A stretch of DNA of 64,000 nt from Rhinopomastus cyanomelas. Its lineage: Eukaryota; Chordata; Aves; Bucerotiformes; Rhinopomastidae. The notes below the pieces were generated by a model. It saw only the letters and a list, made by a program, of their open reading frames with translations, made no database searches and was not told where the DNA came from. Both the position numbers and the translations under genes were made by a program. Numbering within the stretch: the stretch's first letter is position 1; each line of letters starts with the position of its first letter. The stretch is from assembly GCA_013400115.1 (NCBI GenBank), contig VXBP01004503.1:1-64000 (forward strand), in the 5' to 3' direction. Of the stretch, positions 39,142 through 52,599 are shown piece after piece.

Positions 39142-42100
39142 TAATCCCTTTGAAAAATGGAGCAGAATTTTCTTTTCACAGTCACTGCTGCTTTTTCTCT
39201 GATAGAAGGGCATTTAAATACCTCTTCTATTGGATTTTTTTTTTTTTTTGGCTCTGTCATTTAGATGAAACTAGTGGAAAAAGCATGACTGGGGTCTCTG
39301 GTGGGGGGAAAAGAAGAATGCTCACAAGGAAAGCCATGTCTTCCTGCAATCTCATTCACCCCAGGTATGCTCTGGCTGAGGTTAAGCAAGTTGCAGATGG
39401 GAAAGGGCAGTTCCCCAGATGGGAAAGGGCAGTTACTCACAGACATGTTACCATGCCAGGGCTTCTCACCTCCCCTCTGTATTTAGCATCTGCTAGCAAG
39501 AGAATCAGTTGAGAGGATGGAGATCCTGATCTGTGGGTCAGTACAAAGGAGCCGTGGGGGTGGGGATGCTCTGGTATCAGTTATGACTGGAGTCAAGCTT
39601 GGAGGAAAGCAAACAGTGAGAATAAAGGTCAAAGAGGAAAGCAAGGATATAATCTTAAAAAAAGCCTCTGCTGTGCAGGATTACTATGTGCAGTGTTGCT
39701 GAGCATCTTGAAATGCAAACCAATAGCATTAGGGTGGGAATTCCCCCTGCATCTCTCTCCTTTAGCCCCCCTCACCTCTGTCTCGAGATCAAAAAGGCAG
39801 CAGGAGTGCAGCCTTCTGTCTGCGCGAGAAGGGAGCTACTGCATGGGAAAGCTGCTCTGTAACATGCTTGAAAACCAAACAGTGGAACATCAGCACAGTG
39901 TGAGGCTCTTCCAGAGAAGGAGGAGAAGAGAAACCATTTGTGCCTGGGATAGGCAAGAGCCTGCCTTCCCCTCTCTTTTGAACAGCACAGTCTTCATTTC
40001 CATGAACTTACCAGGCCTGAGGTGATGTTTACAGGGAAAGCAGTTTGGCGGAGGTAGGCGCTGCAGGCAGTGGAGCACGTCGGGGAACACACTTTGTTGG
40101 ACTGTACTCTTTGCTTATTGAAGGCTAAAGTGTCCTTGTGCAGGTTGCACTGGGGAGCAGTACGTCAATGGGATGGGCCAGCAGTGCTTCCTCGTCTAGA
40201 ACAAATGATGACAAAGCTTGGGAAAACTCAAAGTTTTTCTGTCCCCAAACTCTTGGCATTAGCCTGATCGTCTCTTGCTGCACCCAAATGGTAGGATTTT
40301 AGCGTAGCGAGCAGGTAGTTAGGGAGGAGACCAAAGAGGTGAGCCATTCCTCAGAGGCACACTGATGGTTGGTGCCTGTGTAAGGGTGTGCATGGGCTGT
40401 TTTTTCCTCTTTCTAGGTTTCCCGGGAAGCCCAGCACATCTGGTGTTCCTGACCCACCGCATGGGAAGCCTTGAGTAATCCCACACTGCGCTGAGCATGT
40501 TTGAGAAGTTTTGTACGACAAGATCGCCGAGTGTCCTGCCCTTTGCTCTGCCCCCTCTCGTGTTTGTCACATCTAATAATGGGCAGAAATGTGGTGTGTG
40601 CCACTGAACACGGGGAATTTGTTTGTGTTCTGTATTTGCCACAGCCTTTTAATTTGAGGAGGGAGCGTGGGAGCAGGGAATGGCTAAAAACACTTCTCTT
40701 TGGTACCTCCCTGCCATAGGCCACATACAGCTCTTAGGAATAATGTGAACTTCAGCCGACGCTTTGGGCTTTGGAGTGGCAGTTGTGTCTCAAGGGGCAG
40801 CTCTTAAGTGCTATAAAGTGCTGTACCTGTTTTAGTGGATTGTGGAGGATGTCTGAGATACACAGTGATCTGAGCCCTGTCATCTGCAGCTGGGATATCA
40901 GGCACTGTAATTTCCAATGAGTAAATGTCCAATGTCACACTGAACGTGTGAAGGGAAGTGCTGTAGAAGAGTCAGGCAGGCTGCCTTCAGCCCATAGCCA
41001 GAGTGGGGTGCTCAAGACACTTTGTGTGATCTGTGCTTGTGTTGCTGCCAGGCACAGGACTGAGTGGCTGCAGTCAAAATGGGCTTTTGTCTTCAATCTC
41101 AGTGTGGAGCCTGTTGCTTGGAGAGACTCCACCTAGCCATGTAATAACAACAATATTAAAGTGTACAGAAGAATCCTGACTTGTGAATCCCTGATGATTT
41201 TTCCATGTTTACATGTTTCACTGGTTGATGAACGTATCTGAGAGCCAGCCCAAGGGCTTTCCTCATCTCCTGAACACTTGCTCTCTGTTCCCAGATGCAG
41301 CAGGTTCTCTCAGCCTCTCCCTCCTTTTTATCTTGTCCTCGTGTGTTCAAAACATGGAGAGTGAATAAATGGAGCACAGCAAGTCTTCTAGGAATGTGGA
41401 TGTTTGAGGGCTCTTTACACAAGATATGTGAAGTGAAAACTGAAAGAGGCCTTTAAGCTAGTTCTGAAATCACAGGGGGAAGTTGCTGAAAACATTGCTG
41501 GGTTTTTTATGAGGAGGAGGGGAGAAATTTAGACTTGGAAGGGTGGAAAAGATAAGGTGAGAGAGAATTTGTGGCCAGCTTCAATACTAGCCATTTTGGG
41601 AAGGTGTGATCAAAGTAGGTTGAAAGCTTCCATCATCTTTATTGCCTCTTCTGCAGGAAAATGGGACTCCTTTAGCTGGAAAGTTGGCAGGAAAGAAAGA
41701 CATACATAGGAAATTATTTCTCATGTGAGGCCCTTGTTCCGTCCTTAGTCAGTACAAATGGGGACAAGGTCTACTTTTGGATACATGCGAGTATTCAGCA
41801 GTCAGCAGGGAAGATTCCACGAGGTGAATAACGTCCCTGATAAATCAGAAAGGCTTCTGCCTTGTACTGTAGACTGTGTAAGAAGTGTGGAATCTTAAAT
41901 GAGACACGGAAACTAGGTGGATTGTGCTGCCAGGATAACATTTTTGAGAAACCTCTGGTTCAGGATTGTACAATGTCTAGCATGGGTGCTTTCTGGGACA
42001 ACTCCCCATCCAACGAGCATGTTGCAGAGTTTTCTGAAGTGATGGCAGACAGACAGCAGCGGGATTCTGGAGCGTGAGTGCTTTGTCAGCACCACATTGC

Positions 42101-45100
42101 ACCCAAGTGAGGAAGCCATGCTGACAAGATAATTTCATTGCTTCTGGGACCCGGCTAACACTTCCCAGGGAGATGATAAGTACACAGTGGCTCCGTGTGC
42201 AGGAGGAATGTCCTCAGAGTGGCTGAAAGCAGGAGATGCACCAGGATTAGTGCTGCTCTTGGGTAAAACCTGATCATTGCCTGCTATGCAGAGTGTTTTA
42301 ATGTCTTCAGGGTATTTTCTCAAGACAGAGATTTTTGGATTACTGTCCTTATCTTGTGTATTCCTGAGGTTTCTCAGTATCTGTTTTGCTTCCAGCTGTG
42401 AAATAGAAAATACAACGTCCTTTTATTTATTTTTGCCTTACACAGTTGTTGTGGCCCAACTTTCTGTTATCTTTGCTGCGCTCTGTGTGGCAGTGGCTTC
42501 TGGTATTAAGCAATTTAATTGCAAAAATGCAGAAAGAAGAAACCATCAGACAAAACCACCAAAAACATGTGACAAACCTGATTTTGCTGTGCCTGTGGAT
42601 ACAGGGTAATGCAGCAAGGACAGCTTTTGCCGGATGGATGGGAAAACTGGTAGGGAAAGGAATGTCATTTTGTGGTCCATGCTAGGTATTGCAAATACCT
42701 TCCTTTCAGCTTTATACCTTTCATCATCAGAGCTGACAGATTTCACTTAATGTGAGCTCTGCAGTAGGCCAGCCTTGCTCATGGAAAACTGGCTTCATAT
42801 CAAACCAAAATTCTCTTTTTTCCTAGGTGATCCAGATTTTATTATTTTTTTCCCTTCATGAATTTGATAATTATTTTCTAATTTAAGGTCTTTAGGTAAA
42901 CCGGGAGAGAAACTTTAAAATCATTAAATGCTTCATGAACTTCAGAAAATCAACCATGGCATATATGGGTATAAAATATCAACAAACTTTGCTAGAGTTT
43001 GGGACGGGGTTTCTTTCTGAACTGGCAGTACTCAGCATCACGGGGCAAATCCCCAGAGCTGGCTGCATCCCCTACAGCTCAACAGAGTTCTGCTGGCACC
43101 TGCTAGCTAAGAACTCTTCTAGAACATGCCACTGAGTGCTTGTTCTGGGAGAGTGATGAAGATGAACCGAGTAGACAGCAGAAAGACCACACCAGTGCAC
43201 TTAGCTCAGAGGAAGAAAGCCACTTTTAGTCCAAAATCCATTTTGCTTAGGTAGTTAGAAGCTTTCTGCTATAGGGTTATTCTGCTGTAAACTCTACAGA
43301 GCAGAGCCCTCTGTAACACATTAGTTTGGAAGGGAGGAGAAAGCTGATGTCAAATCTGCTCTCTTGTTTGAATTGAGTGTTGTCCAAGTCCTGTAGTAAT
43401 ATCTGGTAACACTCATTTTCTTCGTTATAGTAGTACCAGCAAAACATGTCTGTCAGGTGTTCTGTGGCAAAATAACTTTGTGGTAAGATACTGTTGGTTT
43501 GATGAAATCTTTGGGGATTTCTTCAAACTCTCTGCTGACTCCTGTGGGTGCATGTATGGATTATACTCCATAAAATTATTGTAATGTTCAGCAGAATGCG
43601 AATGGGGTGAGGAAAGGGAAATGGGATACCTAAGCAAAGCAAATGGGATGAGGGAAGGAAAACTTTGAAACAATGTGTTTTAAGCTTATGAAAAGTTCTC
43701 CATTTAAAACAATATGATAAATACTAGACACTTCAAATTTGGGACGAATTTATACATGAGCTTGTTGGCATGTTCCATGGAGGCTAGGAAAGTCTGCCGA
43801 CCAAAGAAAAGAGTCCAAGTGCTATTTTGGTAGAAAGGGAAAGAAAATCAGCATTTGACAAAAATAATTGGTGCTGAAGTCAGTATTGCTGCAAAAGTCT
43901 TGTGAGCCGATGCATCGTCATCAGAAACTTGGAGAAAGGCCTCTTCCTTACAATTATGTCTGAATCAGTCTCTTACCAGTACCTTAAGGAAGTAAAGCCA
44001 GCAAGTGAGGGTGGCTGCCAGGCAGCTGATTCTAACCGATTTGGTTACATTGGTAATGGGAGTGCAAGGACGGGGGGGACCTTTCCCAGGGAGTTGTGTG
44101 AGACCTTACTTCATACCATTTTTAATAATATATTCACCCTTTCAAAAATAATTATACTGTTGAGAGAAAATATGCAATTTCGGTTTGCATTCTTTAACTT
44201 GTCTTCTTTTTTAAAGTAAAACTTGGCACTCAGAGCTTGCTAACTCCAGCAGGCATCCAACACGTGATTTTGAGAAGGTGATTATTCTCTGTCACTGGGG
44301 CAGGTGTCTCATCTTGTGAAGATTTCTGCTGCCATTAAGCAGTGACGTCCTAAAGGGGTTTGTATTTTTAGTAGCTGCGATTTATGTCCTGTGGGCTCTG
44401 TCTTTAAACCATGCCTCAAAGAGAGAGAGGTTATTTTACAGAGAAACCCGTGAAGTAATGTATGCTTCTGGTGTGACTTGCTTTAAAGCTGTGCATTAAT
44501 CCCTGAGAACTGAGGTCAGCCTGCCTGTGCTGAGATCTGCACAATGACATTTCCATGCTGTGGCTCATTTCGTGCTGATGTGAGAAGCAGGAAGTAATAC
44601 TTAGCATATGAAGATATGTAGTGGTATTAATAATAATAGCAGCTAATTAATACTAATGCAGCGCATTAAAACACAAAAAAATACTCTTTTATCTTTGAGT
44701 CTCAAAAGACTTAGTAGGACTTTCCTCAATTTACGAAAAAAAGTAATGGGAATGCTAATAAGAATTTGGGTTTTGTAGAAATTGGTATCAGACTCTGGTA
44801 CAGATGCAAACCCTTGGTTGCAACTTGGTGGAAAGCTGCTGTACTGCTTTTGAACTGGAAACACTTGTTCTGCTGGTCTGGAGGTGCCTTCTTTGCGTGA
44901 TGGGGAACCATCTAGGCTTTGTCCTGCTTCTGTAAGGGGTAATATGGATCGAAGTTAGAATGGAGAAAAAGTAGCCTATCTTTGACTCCAGTTGGCAGAT
45001 ACTTTGGCTTTAGAGAAACTCTAGGGCTTGACTGAGTTTTCAGCACAAGCTGAAATCATCTTAAAAATTAAAGGAATATTGCTGCTCCTCTAACCCAAGT

Positions 45101-45140
45101 GCTCTGTTTCTGCCAGCTCAATGAAGAGAACTCCTATTCC
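39142..45140. other. Unique non-coding sequence, no gene seen
   Basis: About 6 kb. It holds a 15-base T run (39,235-39,249) and a 22-base tandem duplication (39,394-39,437). Open frames reach 143 codons (39,081-39,512, starting inside the MITE end) with no recognisable domain. Confidence 0.55.
39394..39437 (+). repeat. 22-bp tandem duplication
   Basis: cagatgggaaagggcagttc (plus two bases) occurs twice in tandem with near identity. Confidence 0.9.
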
Positions 45141-45475
45141 TCACTCTATAAACATGTGAAGGGTTGGTGTCAGGAGGATGGAGCCAGGATCTTCTCAATG
45201 TCATCTGGTGATAGGACAAGGGGTAATGGTCCTATGTTGAAACATAGGAGGTTCCACATAAATATGAGAAGGAATTTTTTCACAGAGAGGGTGACAGAGC
45301 ACTGGAACAGGCTGCCCAGGGGTGGTTGTGGAGTCTCCTTCACTGGAGGTGTACAAGACCCACCTGGATGTGTTCCTGTGTGACTTGGTCTAGGTGATCC
45401 TGCTATGTCAGGGGCATTGGACTAGATGATCTTTCGAGGTCCCTTCCAATCCCTAATGGTTCTATGATTCTATGA
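45141..45475 (+). mobile_element. CR1 LINE fragment, abundant type
   Basis: About 335 bases covering the ORF2 C-terminus and 3' UTR. It runs from ctctataaacatgtgaaggg through ggtgtcaggaggatggagcc, gaggttccacataaatatga, a gtgacagagcactggaac block, ttggactagatgatctttcg and the tail attctatga. Translation gives RFHINMRRNFF...HWNRLPRG, then a frameshift at the ggggtggttgtgg stretch. It is close in sequence to the copies at 52.1 and 54.7-55.0 kb. Confidence 0.95.
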
Positions 45476-48400
45476 ATTTCCAGGAATTTCATATACCTCC
45501 TCTCTAAGCTCTGTATCACAAAAAAGCAGAGGTCAAAATAATTTGAAGAGTTGAAGGTAACTATAGGTAACAGGCACAGGAAAATGTCTTTGTTTGGGGT
45601 TATTAGGTTTTAAATAAATTTATGATAACTCAGGTACCTCCTCATGGAAAAATGTCAGGAGGCAGAAAATGTGACTTTGTCCATTTCATATATGGAGGAG
45701 GAATTCTTCTTGGGAAGACATAGTCTGTCCTCCATGGTGGCCAACGTAGAAACTAATCAGGATCACAACAAAGCAAACATACTTAAGCCCCTAAATATTC
45801 CTCTGCGTAATGGTCCATCTGAGAAAGAGGTGTTACTGGTGTTGGTATTGACTACACCATTGTAATATTTCCTCCACTCCTCAGTGCTCCACGCAAGAAG
45901 TCATCGTTTACAGCTCTCCGCAGTCTGACCAGGACACAAACCCACTTCTGTTGTAAATATTTATAGGTAAGTTGTAGATAGCAAAGCTTGGTGCTGGGTA
46001 CTCTTCAATGGTGTTAGACTGGTGATCATGATTCAACAAACACAACTTGGTTCATTATGGATTGAAGCAAGTGGTGCTGTCTGATGTGTAAGACACACAT
46101 GGAGGAATACTAAAAGACTGTAATTCTTTCTTGTATAAATATGGAGGCATGCTTTGATATCAGAGAATTGCTTTATAAATGGAGTTGTAAGAAGCTTTAA
46201 ATGTCAAGTATCCTCATTCATTCAAACACTGAGTATTTATGATGACCCTGTTAACAGAGCAACTTTGCTTCTCTGGTAGAGCCCAGACTCATGCAAAGTG
46301 TTTAACTGTGGAAGGGACTGAAAAAGTGAGGAAAAGATGTTTTCAATCAATTACTTTGAATTTCTCCAGCATGCCCTTTTCTCTTAAGGGTTTTGTGAAT
46401 TGCTACAGCAATTTGCTAGGTATTAAAGGGAACAAATGAAGAGGGCTCTCCTTTTTGCAAGACAAAGAAGCAAATGTTTTAAGATTTTCAGATTGCTTCA
46501 AAAATAGCCTGATGAAGATGGACACTATAACAAATGAAATATTTAACCAGAGTGACCCTCACTGAAGTGATGTCAAGGGTAGTAAGTAATACAATTGTCA
46601 CATCGTATGCAATCACTCCTTTGTAAACTGCCCAGGCACAAATATTTTAAGTAAATTGCAGTGTCTAATAGGCACAGTGCTGCTTTTCTTTAGCTAGAAA
46701 TAATCCACTCAATGCTTATTTAACCTTCTAGATGTTGCTGACTTTTAACGTCAAGGCTGGAGAAGCTTCATTCTCTTGATGCTATTCTTTCTAGCTATTA
46801 TCTTTGCTCTGAAGTTGTCGTATGCAAGTATTTAGCAGTTTTAGCTCAAATTACAAACAGTAGTTATGCACTTAAGTTGATTTTCCTACTGAAAACATTA
46901 TAGAGTTTTCGTTTCTTGAGTGGCACTCTTGAGACTTGGCTGAAGTGTTTGTGATTTGGAGTGGCTGCAAAATTGTGACAAGAAATGAGAATCAAGAAAA
47001 AGCTTTTAAGTTACTCGGCTGTCCAGGAAGCAGCTCTGGGTACTGTGTTTCTCTTTCTGATACAGACAGTAATTATTGCACCCATTGTCCAGGAGAGGCA
47101 ACATGGTCTTCGGCGTGGTCTGTGAGTTCTCCCTGTCATCTCAGACAAGGGTCAGGCAGATGGCACATGAGTGTTCAGCAAGGTCAGAGCTTGCTGTGAG
47201 AGTCACTGAGATAATGCTGGTGTTAGAGTCTCCCATCACATTTCTTCTCTTCAGAGTCTGCACTATCTTCAGGCTTTTTCGCCAGGATTTGCAAAAGCTG
47301 AGCGCAAATGCCTCTTCCTTCAGAACTCTGAGCTTTCCTTTTACATGTGGATTCCTGTATCACTTGACTTTAGCCTCTCCTTACCTGCTGTTCCACTGGA
47401 TTATTGTGTTTTTGCTTTTGAAAGTTTTCTTACTTTTATCAGACTTGCACAGGAGTATTGGAGAAGGTGCCTTGCAGCGTTAAGGCTATTGGTGCATCCG
47501 GCTCACTGCCAGGGGTGCAACACAGAATGATTTTAGATGTGCCAAGAAAGGTGCCCAATTTCTAATTATTTTTCTTCTTAGATGGTCAGATTGGAGTCCT
47601 CTTGCTTTCTCTCAGCTTAATTCTAAAAATACTGTTCTTAATTGTTCTAAAGCATTGTTTGCTTATGATGCTGTTGCTACTCCTTTGAATCAAATTACTC
47701 AGAAGTAACATATTTAGCACATGTTCTGGAGGGAAACTGGTGCTGATGTTTTCAAGACACGGCCAGAAGCCACTCTTGTTACCAAGCCCTGTAAACCAGA
47801 CCCACGTTTTGGCATTAGTCTAGTGCCCAGTGTCAATGACTGTGAAATTGCCTTGAAACTCTTACCATCGGTTTCCTGAATATATCCCCAGTGTGCTGGA
47901 AAATAACCTCTTCTCACAGATGAATCTACTGTAGGCTTACTCGGCATACTGTCCTGTTCCCTTTGGCAGCAGGAATCAGCACTTTGACCTTTGACTGAAA
48001 TAGAGAGAAGCATCACTGCTTGGACTTGAAAAACCTCAACAACTTAGCAACAGTGTTCATACATACTATCATTAGATAATTTCTTTCTCAGAGGCCCATC
48101 GCCAGTAGAGAGGTGCAGTAAGTCTACAGAGCAAACTCTGTTACCACAGTGGAGGACCTTGATGTCGTTCTGGGGACTCCCTCTGAAGGAAGGACAGGAG
48201 CTGCTACAGCTATCAAACAGAAGATATTTCACTTTTAGAATCAAGGGGAATGTGGGGACCAGCAGCTATCCCTGAACCTTTGCCCTTGTCTCCTTCATAG
48301 TTCAACAGGACCTTTTGTGATTCCTGTTTTCAAGTTAGCAGGGAATGTTCACCGAAAACACTGCATCGGCTGGAAAGTCTCTTCCCTGATGAGTACTGAG

Positions 48401-49148
48401 CTGACAGCTTCTGAGCTTCCTGCATCAGAAGCAAAGCTGATGCTGAATAACCAAACTTGGAGTGCGTCCTCTCTAGCTGGGCATTGCCACTGCCTTTGAA
48501 AGCCCCCACAGAAGAGTCTGCAGGTCTGTAGGTGACACTGGCTACAAAGGGCAGTGCCTGACCTTAATGAGCTTAACGCACCCAGATCCTCTGATTTCTT
48601 AGTGTGACCCTGACTTGTAAGGGCCCTTCTAAGCCCTGCCAGCCTGAGCCTTGCGAGGTCCTAGCTAATCAGATTAATCCAAAAACCTGAAGCTTGTTCT
48701 TTCTCTTCCCAGGTAAAGAATGCCATTTTTCTGGAGTCGTATTATTTCCAAATGCACATTTATGAGCGTGAGGGGAATAACTAAAAAAACTCACGTTCTC
48801 TTCAGACAGAGGTGAGTTATTAAGATGAAAATTGTTAGATAGTGGTAGCATTTGATCGAAGGGCAGCATATGCCGCTGGCTTCCGAGTTTTTCCAAAGAA
48901 GCTGAAAAATGTTTCAGATCTCAGCTCGTCCAGACAGAAGTCTCAGCCCAATTTTACCAAAGCTTTTGCAAGCTTTTCTTACAAGTACTTTAAACCCTCG
49001 TGTTGCCGTATTTCATATGGCAATAGTTATGTCCTTTGCTTCTGTTCTGGGTAATGTTTGGCTTTATTATAATTATTATTACTTGCTACTGTTCTGCTGG
49101 GAGCACTAGTTTTCATTTAATTACAGATAACTTGCAAATAACCTTTAT

Positions 49149-49230
49149 GGCCCTGATTCAGCAAACATTTCTAGCAGGTGTGTAATTTAAAAAAAGTGAA
49201 CGAGCCCAGTGAAGTCTGTGTAGCTCAGAC
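49149..49230. repeat. Possible ancient sauropsid repeat remnant
   Basis: ggccctgattcagcaaacat, then a diverged middle, then gagcccagtgaagtctgtgt. I recall a multicopy sauropsid element that starts ggccctgattcagcaaag and contains cccattgaagtcaatggg. The match is partial. Confidence 0.35.
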
Positions 49231-50302
49231 CTAGGTTGTGTTTTGTGCCTAGTATCCAGTGGTTTCACGAGCCCTGGATCTGAACAATGCCTGTGTGCTG
49301 GCTGGAGCTGTGCATATTGTTCTGGCACCATAACCTACACGTAGTACGTTTGGCACTGAGGTCCAAAATCGCCAAGTGTGTCATATCTGAAGGCATGATG
49401 TGATACTGAATTATGATGAATATAATACTTAAATGATACTGAAGCTGCACATGGCAATCCATCAGGATTCTACAGGACTCCAGCACTTTGAGACTTAGAA
49501 GGAACAACTATGCTTTTTGTCAGCTGAGCACAAAGTAGAACCCACTACCTTGCATGTTTTTCTTGGCTCCGTATCAATGTTACGTGTCTGGTGGACACAT
49601 CACCACCAGAAGTAAAACTTGACTAGGTGACGCCCCGCAGAGCAGGATATGCCAGGCACATTCAGAATATTGTATCATTTGGTTGGCTAGTTGGAAATGC
49701 ATAATAAAATACGGGAGGTTTGAGTTATTAGTTAGCTGCCTGTGTAATTACTTCTGTTTAATATTTAATTGTGTTGATCTTTCTGTCCTGTCTTTGTTCC
49801 ACACAGAAAATAGATCCCTCTTTTTGTCTATTCACAGGCACTGGTCTACTGGGTAGCAGGCTTTGCGGCTAATCTTTCTGATTGTTCAAATGTCACCATA
49901 AAATATTTAGCATCTTGATAACTCTAAAGCTATCACAACAGATTGGATGGTAACAATTAAAATTATGCTAACATCACTAAAACAGATATAACGGAGGGAT
50001 GCTTGTTAAGCACTTAATGATCTCTTTCTCCAAGGAATTCCATTTCAATTTCTTTATGCTGCTTGATTGCTTTGCTGCATCCTGCAGGTTTTTGTGCACT
50101 CCTGCTCTGCATAATACATATTCAAACCCTTCTCTGCAGCTCTCATCATGCCAATCAAGGATGCAAATGGAGGTCTGTATGACTGTGTGATCAGAATTTC
50201 TTGCTTATTTGCAAGCCTGTAAATAATGGGGTGAATAAGGATCTGATGTAACAGTACAAATGTAATCAGACCTTGTATCTGGCTTCTAGTAAACATCAGT
50301 AT

Positions 50303-50373
50303 GGCCCTGATCCAACCGCTACTGTAATCAATGGGAGGCTTTTATTGACTTTAATGGGAGTTGAATTAGGCCT
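50303..50373. repeat. Ancient palindromic interspersed repeat
   Basis: An imperfect inverted repeat: ggccctgatccaacc...tcaatgggag on the left, and tgactttaatgggagttgaa then ttaggcc on the right. It has the same general design as the element at 18,672-18,749 (cctgatcc arms around a caatggga core). Confidence 0.5.
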
Positions 50374-51542
50374 TGCCTGGGGTTTGGAAATTCAGCTGCA
50401 GATATTGGTGCTGATCCTTGGCTGGTGTAACCTGGCTTTGTGCTCCTGGCAGCCCAACGGCCGCTCTGACTTGCTCTGCTGAGGATGCGGCAGGGAGCAC
50501 CCTGTCCCGAAGCTGCAGTTCTAGTCACACTCATGCTTCAGCAGTGATTTCTGCTCATGGGGGAGCTCTGGGGTTGTCCCCATTCAGTGATTTACTTAGG
50601 AGCTCAAATTGTTCCATGAGCAGCATTTAAAATCTATAATTATCTTTGGAAAAAATGTTACACTTGAAAGAGATTCTAATAGTCATTATTTGAAACTTTG
50701 GTGGTTTGATATTTTCATTGTGTACAAGGGAACAGTATCTTTTACTTTGTTTTGGCTACAAGGGTAAAAATGAGACTAATTAGCAAAAATAGAAATAAAC
50801 TAAGCCAATAGAAAGCACAGTTCTGCAAATTCGCAAACCTTTTCCTGCTGATATGAAAAACTAAAGGTTTTATGAAGTGCCCTTGCTTTGGGGTTCTGTG
50901 GGGATAAATGGACTGAAAAGATAGTAACCCTATGTGAATGAAAGGCTTTTTGAATGTAATGTTGTGGATCATTTAAATTATGAACCACTTAAGAAATAGG
51001 AAGGATATCACAGCTTTAAGTACTACAATGAACATAAAAGACCCTGTAAAATTCTTTGAGCTGAGACTTATTCTGGCTTCTCTGCTTTGAAAGGATATAG
51101 AAAATATATCCTTTGGGAAGCCAGCTGAGCTCTCCAAGGATGGGCTTGAAAGCACTGATGTTCTGGAGCAGCTCCAAGAATACTTGGCCAGTGTGTGATG
51201 GCAACTGTAGCCACCCTGAAAATCAGGGAGGCAAATGTGCACCTACTTCTGAATTATGTATTTGTTTATAGGCTTACTCCACACCAGCAACAAATGAGCA
51301 CAGTGCTGTTTTCTTCAGCACATTGATGCCAATTTATACCAGGTGAAAATGTGAGAATCCACCTCCACACGCTTGCACAGGCACCACTAATTGGTTTTGA
51401 ACAGTTTTTGTTTGGTTTTTGTTTCACTTGAGTGTTGCTTCCAACAAGTCAGTGAAGGCAGGTTGGATGCTGTTATTTCAGGGAGAAACCTGCCCTGGCT
51501 GTGCTGAGAAGCAGGATGTGGTGACCTTGTCATTTCTCAGCA

Positions 51543-51558
51543 GGGTGGGTAGGGTGGG
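51543..51558 (+). other. G-quadruplex motif, MYC-like 1-2-1 loops
   Basis: gggtgggtagggtggg contains four G3 tracts separated by loops of 1, 2 and 1 bases. This fits the canonical quadruplex pattern and is identical to the core of the modified MYC promoter quadruplex used in structural work, which folds into a very stable parallel form. No promoter features (CpG island, TATA box, exon) are visible nearby, so any regulatory role here is unsupported. Confidence 0.8.
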
Positions 51559-52129
51559 TAGTGGCAGGGCCATGGTTTTGCTCTTAGCAAGTGAGCATTC
51601 TTCTCAGCCTGGGAGTCAAGTGCTTGACCAGGTGAATGTCTGCCGAGAGAAGGCTGCGTGTCCCAGTGTGCTCTGGATCCCACGTACCTCCCGTGCTTTG
51701 TTACTGGTGTTTTCTCTGCCACCAACTGCCATGTTTGCTTCTGCGTGAGACAGAGCGATCGGGGAGGTTAGGGTGCATTTATGGCTCCTGCTCTGCTCAC
51801 GGCACTTCTGGTATAGATTTGTATAGAAGCAATTTCATTCTGGGTGATCTGAAATGCTTTGGAGCCTTAAGATTCATGTGAGAAATCCGCCTTCGATCTG
51901 GCCATCGAATGTTGCTAGAAGTAATTTTTTTGCTTCTCCAGTTTCCATCAGAAAGGTTTGTTTGCCTGGCACGACCAGGCTTATTCTGCTTTTCAGGACT
52001 AAGTTAGGATACAAGAGGCTCTGCTGGGCTTTGTAAGAGATAATGTTCTATAAAATCCTGTCTTTGGAGAGAAGTTCCATGAAGTTGATATTTACCACTT
52101 AGCAGTTTTCAAAGTCCCGGCATGTTTTA

Positions 52130-52486
52130 CTGAGGGGTGACCTCATTAATGCCGACAAATGTCTGAGGGGTGGGTGTCAGGAGGATGGAGCTGGGCTGTT
52201 CTCGGTGTCATGTAGCAATAGGACACAGGGCAATGGTTGTAAGCTGGAACATAGGAGGTTCCACATAAATATGAGAAGGACCTTCTTCCCAGAGAGGGTG
52301 ACAGAGCGCTGGAACAGGCTGCCCAGGGGAGTTGTGGAGTCTCCTTCACCGGAAATGTTTAAAGCCCACCTGGATGTGTTCCTGTGTGACTTGGTCTAAG
52401 TGATCCTGCTGTGTCAGGGGGATTGGACTAGATGATCTTTCAAGGTCTCTTCCAATCCCTGATGATTCTGTGATTCTATGATTCTA
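52130..52486 (+). mobile_element. CR1 LINE fragment, abundant type
   Basis: About 357 bases from tgaggggtgacctcattaat to the tail tgattctgtgattctatgat. Contents run in order: gggtgggtgtcaggaggatg, gaggttccacataaatatga, gtgacagagcgctggaacag, aaagcccacctggatgtg, ttggactagatgatctttca. A larger CR1 copy in the same orientation follows within about 100-200 bases. Confidence 0.95.
52205..52399 (+). pseudogene. CR1 ORF2 C-terminal fragment
   Basis: An open frame of about 64 codons reading HRRFHINMRRTFFPERVTER, then WNRLPRGVVESPSPEMFKAH, ending LDVFLCDLV-stop. This is the extreme C-terminus of the CR1 ORF2 polyprotein, downstream of the reverse transcriptase domain. The methionine is not a real start, because the fragment is 5' truncated. 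It has no catalytic part and no expected product. Confidence 0.85.
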
Positions 52487-52599
52487 AAACTGTCACTGCT
52501 TTTTTCTTCTGTGATATTTTTGAAATTGCACCTTTTGTCTTACTTTCAAAAAGTTTGCTTCACGATGATACCAGATGATCTAAGACGTAAAGACAAACT

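Larger units (their letters stand above)
45476..52129. other. Unique non-coding sequence with ancient repeat traces
   Basis: About 6.6 kb with no exon recognised. It holds possible ancient palindromic repeats at 49,149-49,230 and 50,303-50,373 and a G-quadruplex motif at 51,543-51,558. Open frames reach 135 codons (47,076-47,483), hydrophobic in part by T-richness, and match no known family. Confidence 0.55.

Noticed and set aside
39081..39512. 143-codon + frame starting at the end of the hAT element
   Set aside because: It starts in the MITE terminus, crosses the CR1 tail and runs into unique DNA, so it is a chance frame.
47076..47483. 135-codon + frame with hydrophobic stretches (possible membrane protein)
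   Set aside because: The hydrophobicity follows from T-rich sequence (Phe and Leu codons). No signal peptide followed by a known domain is seen.
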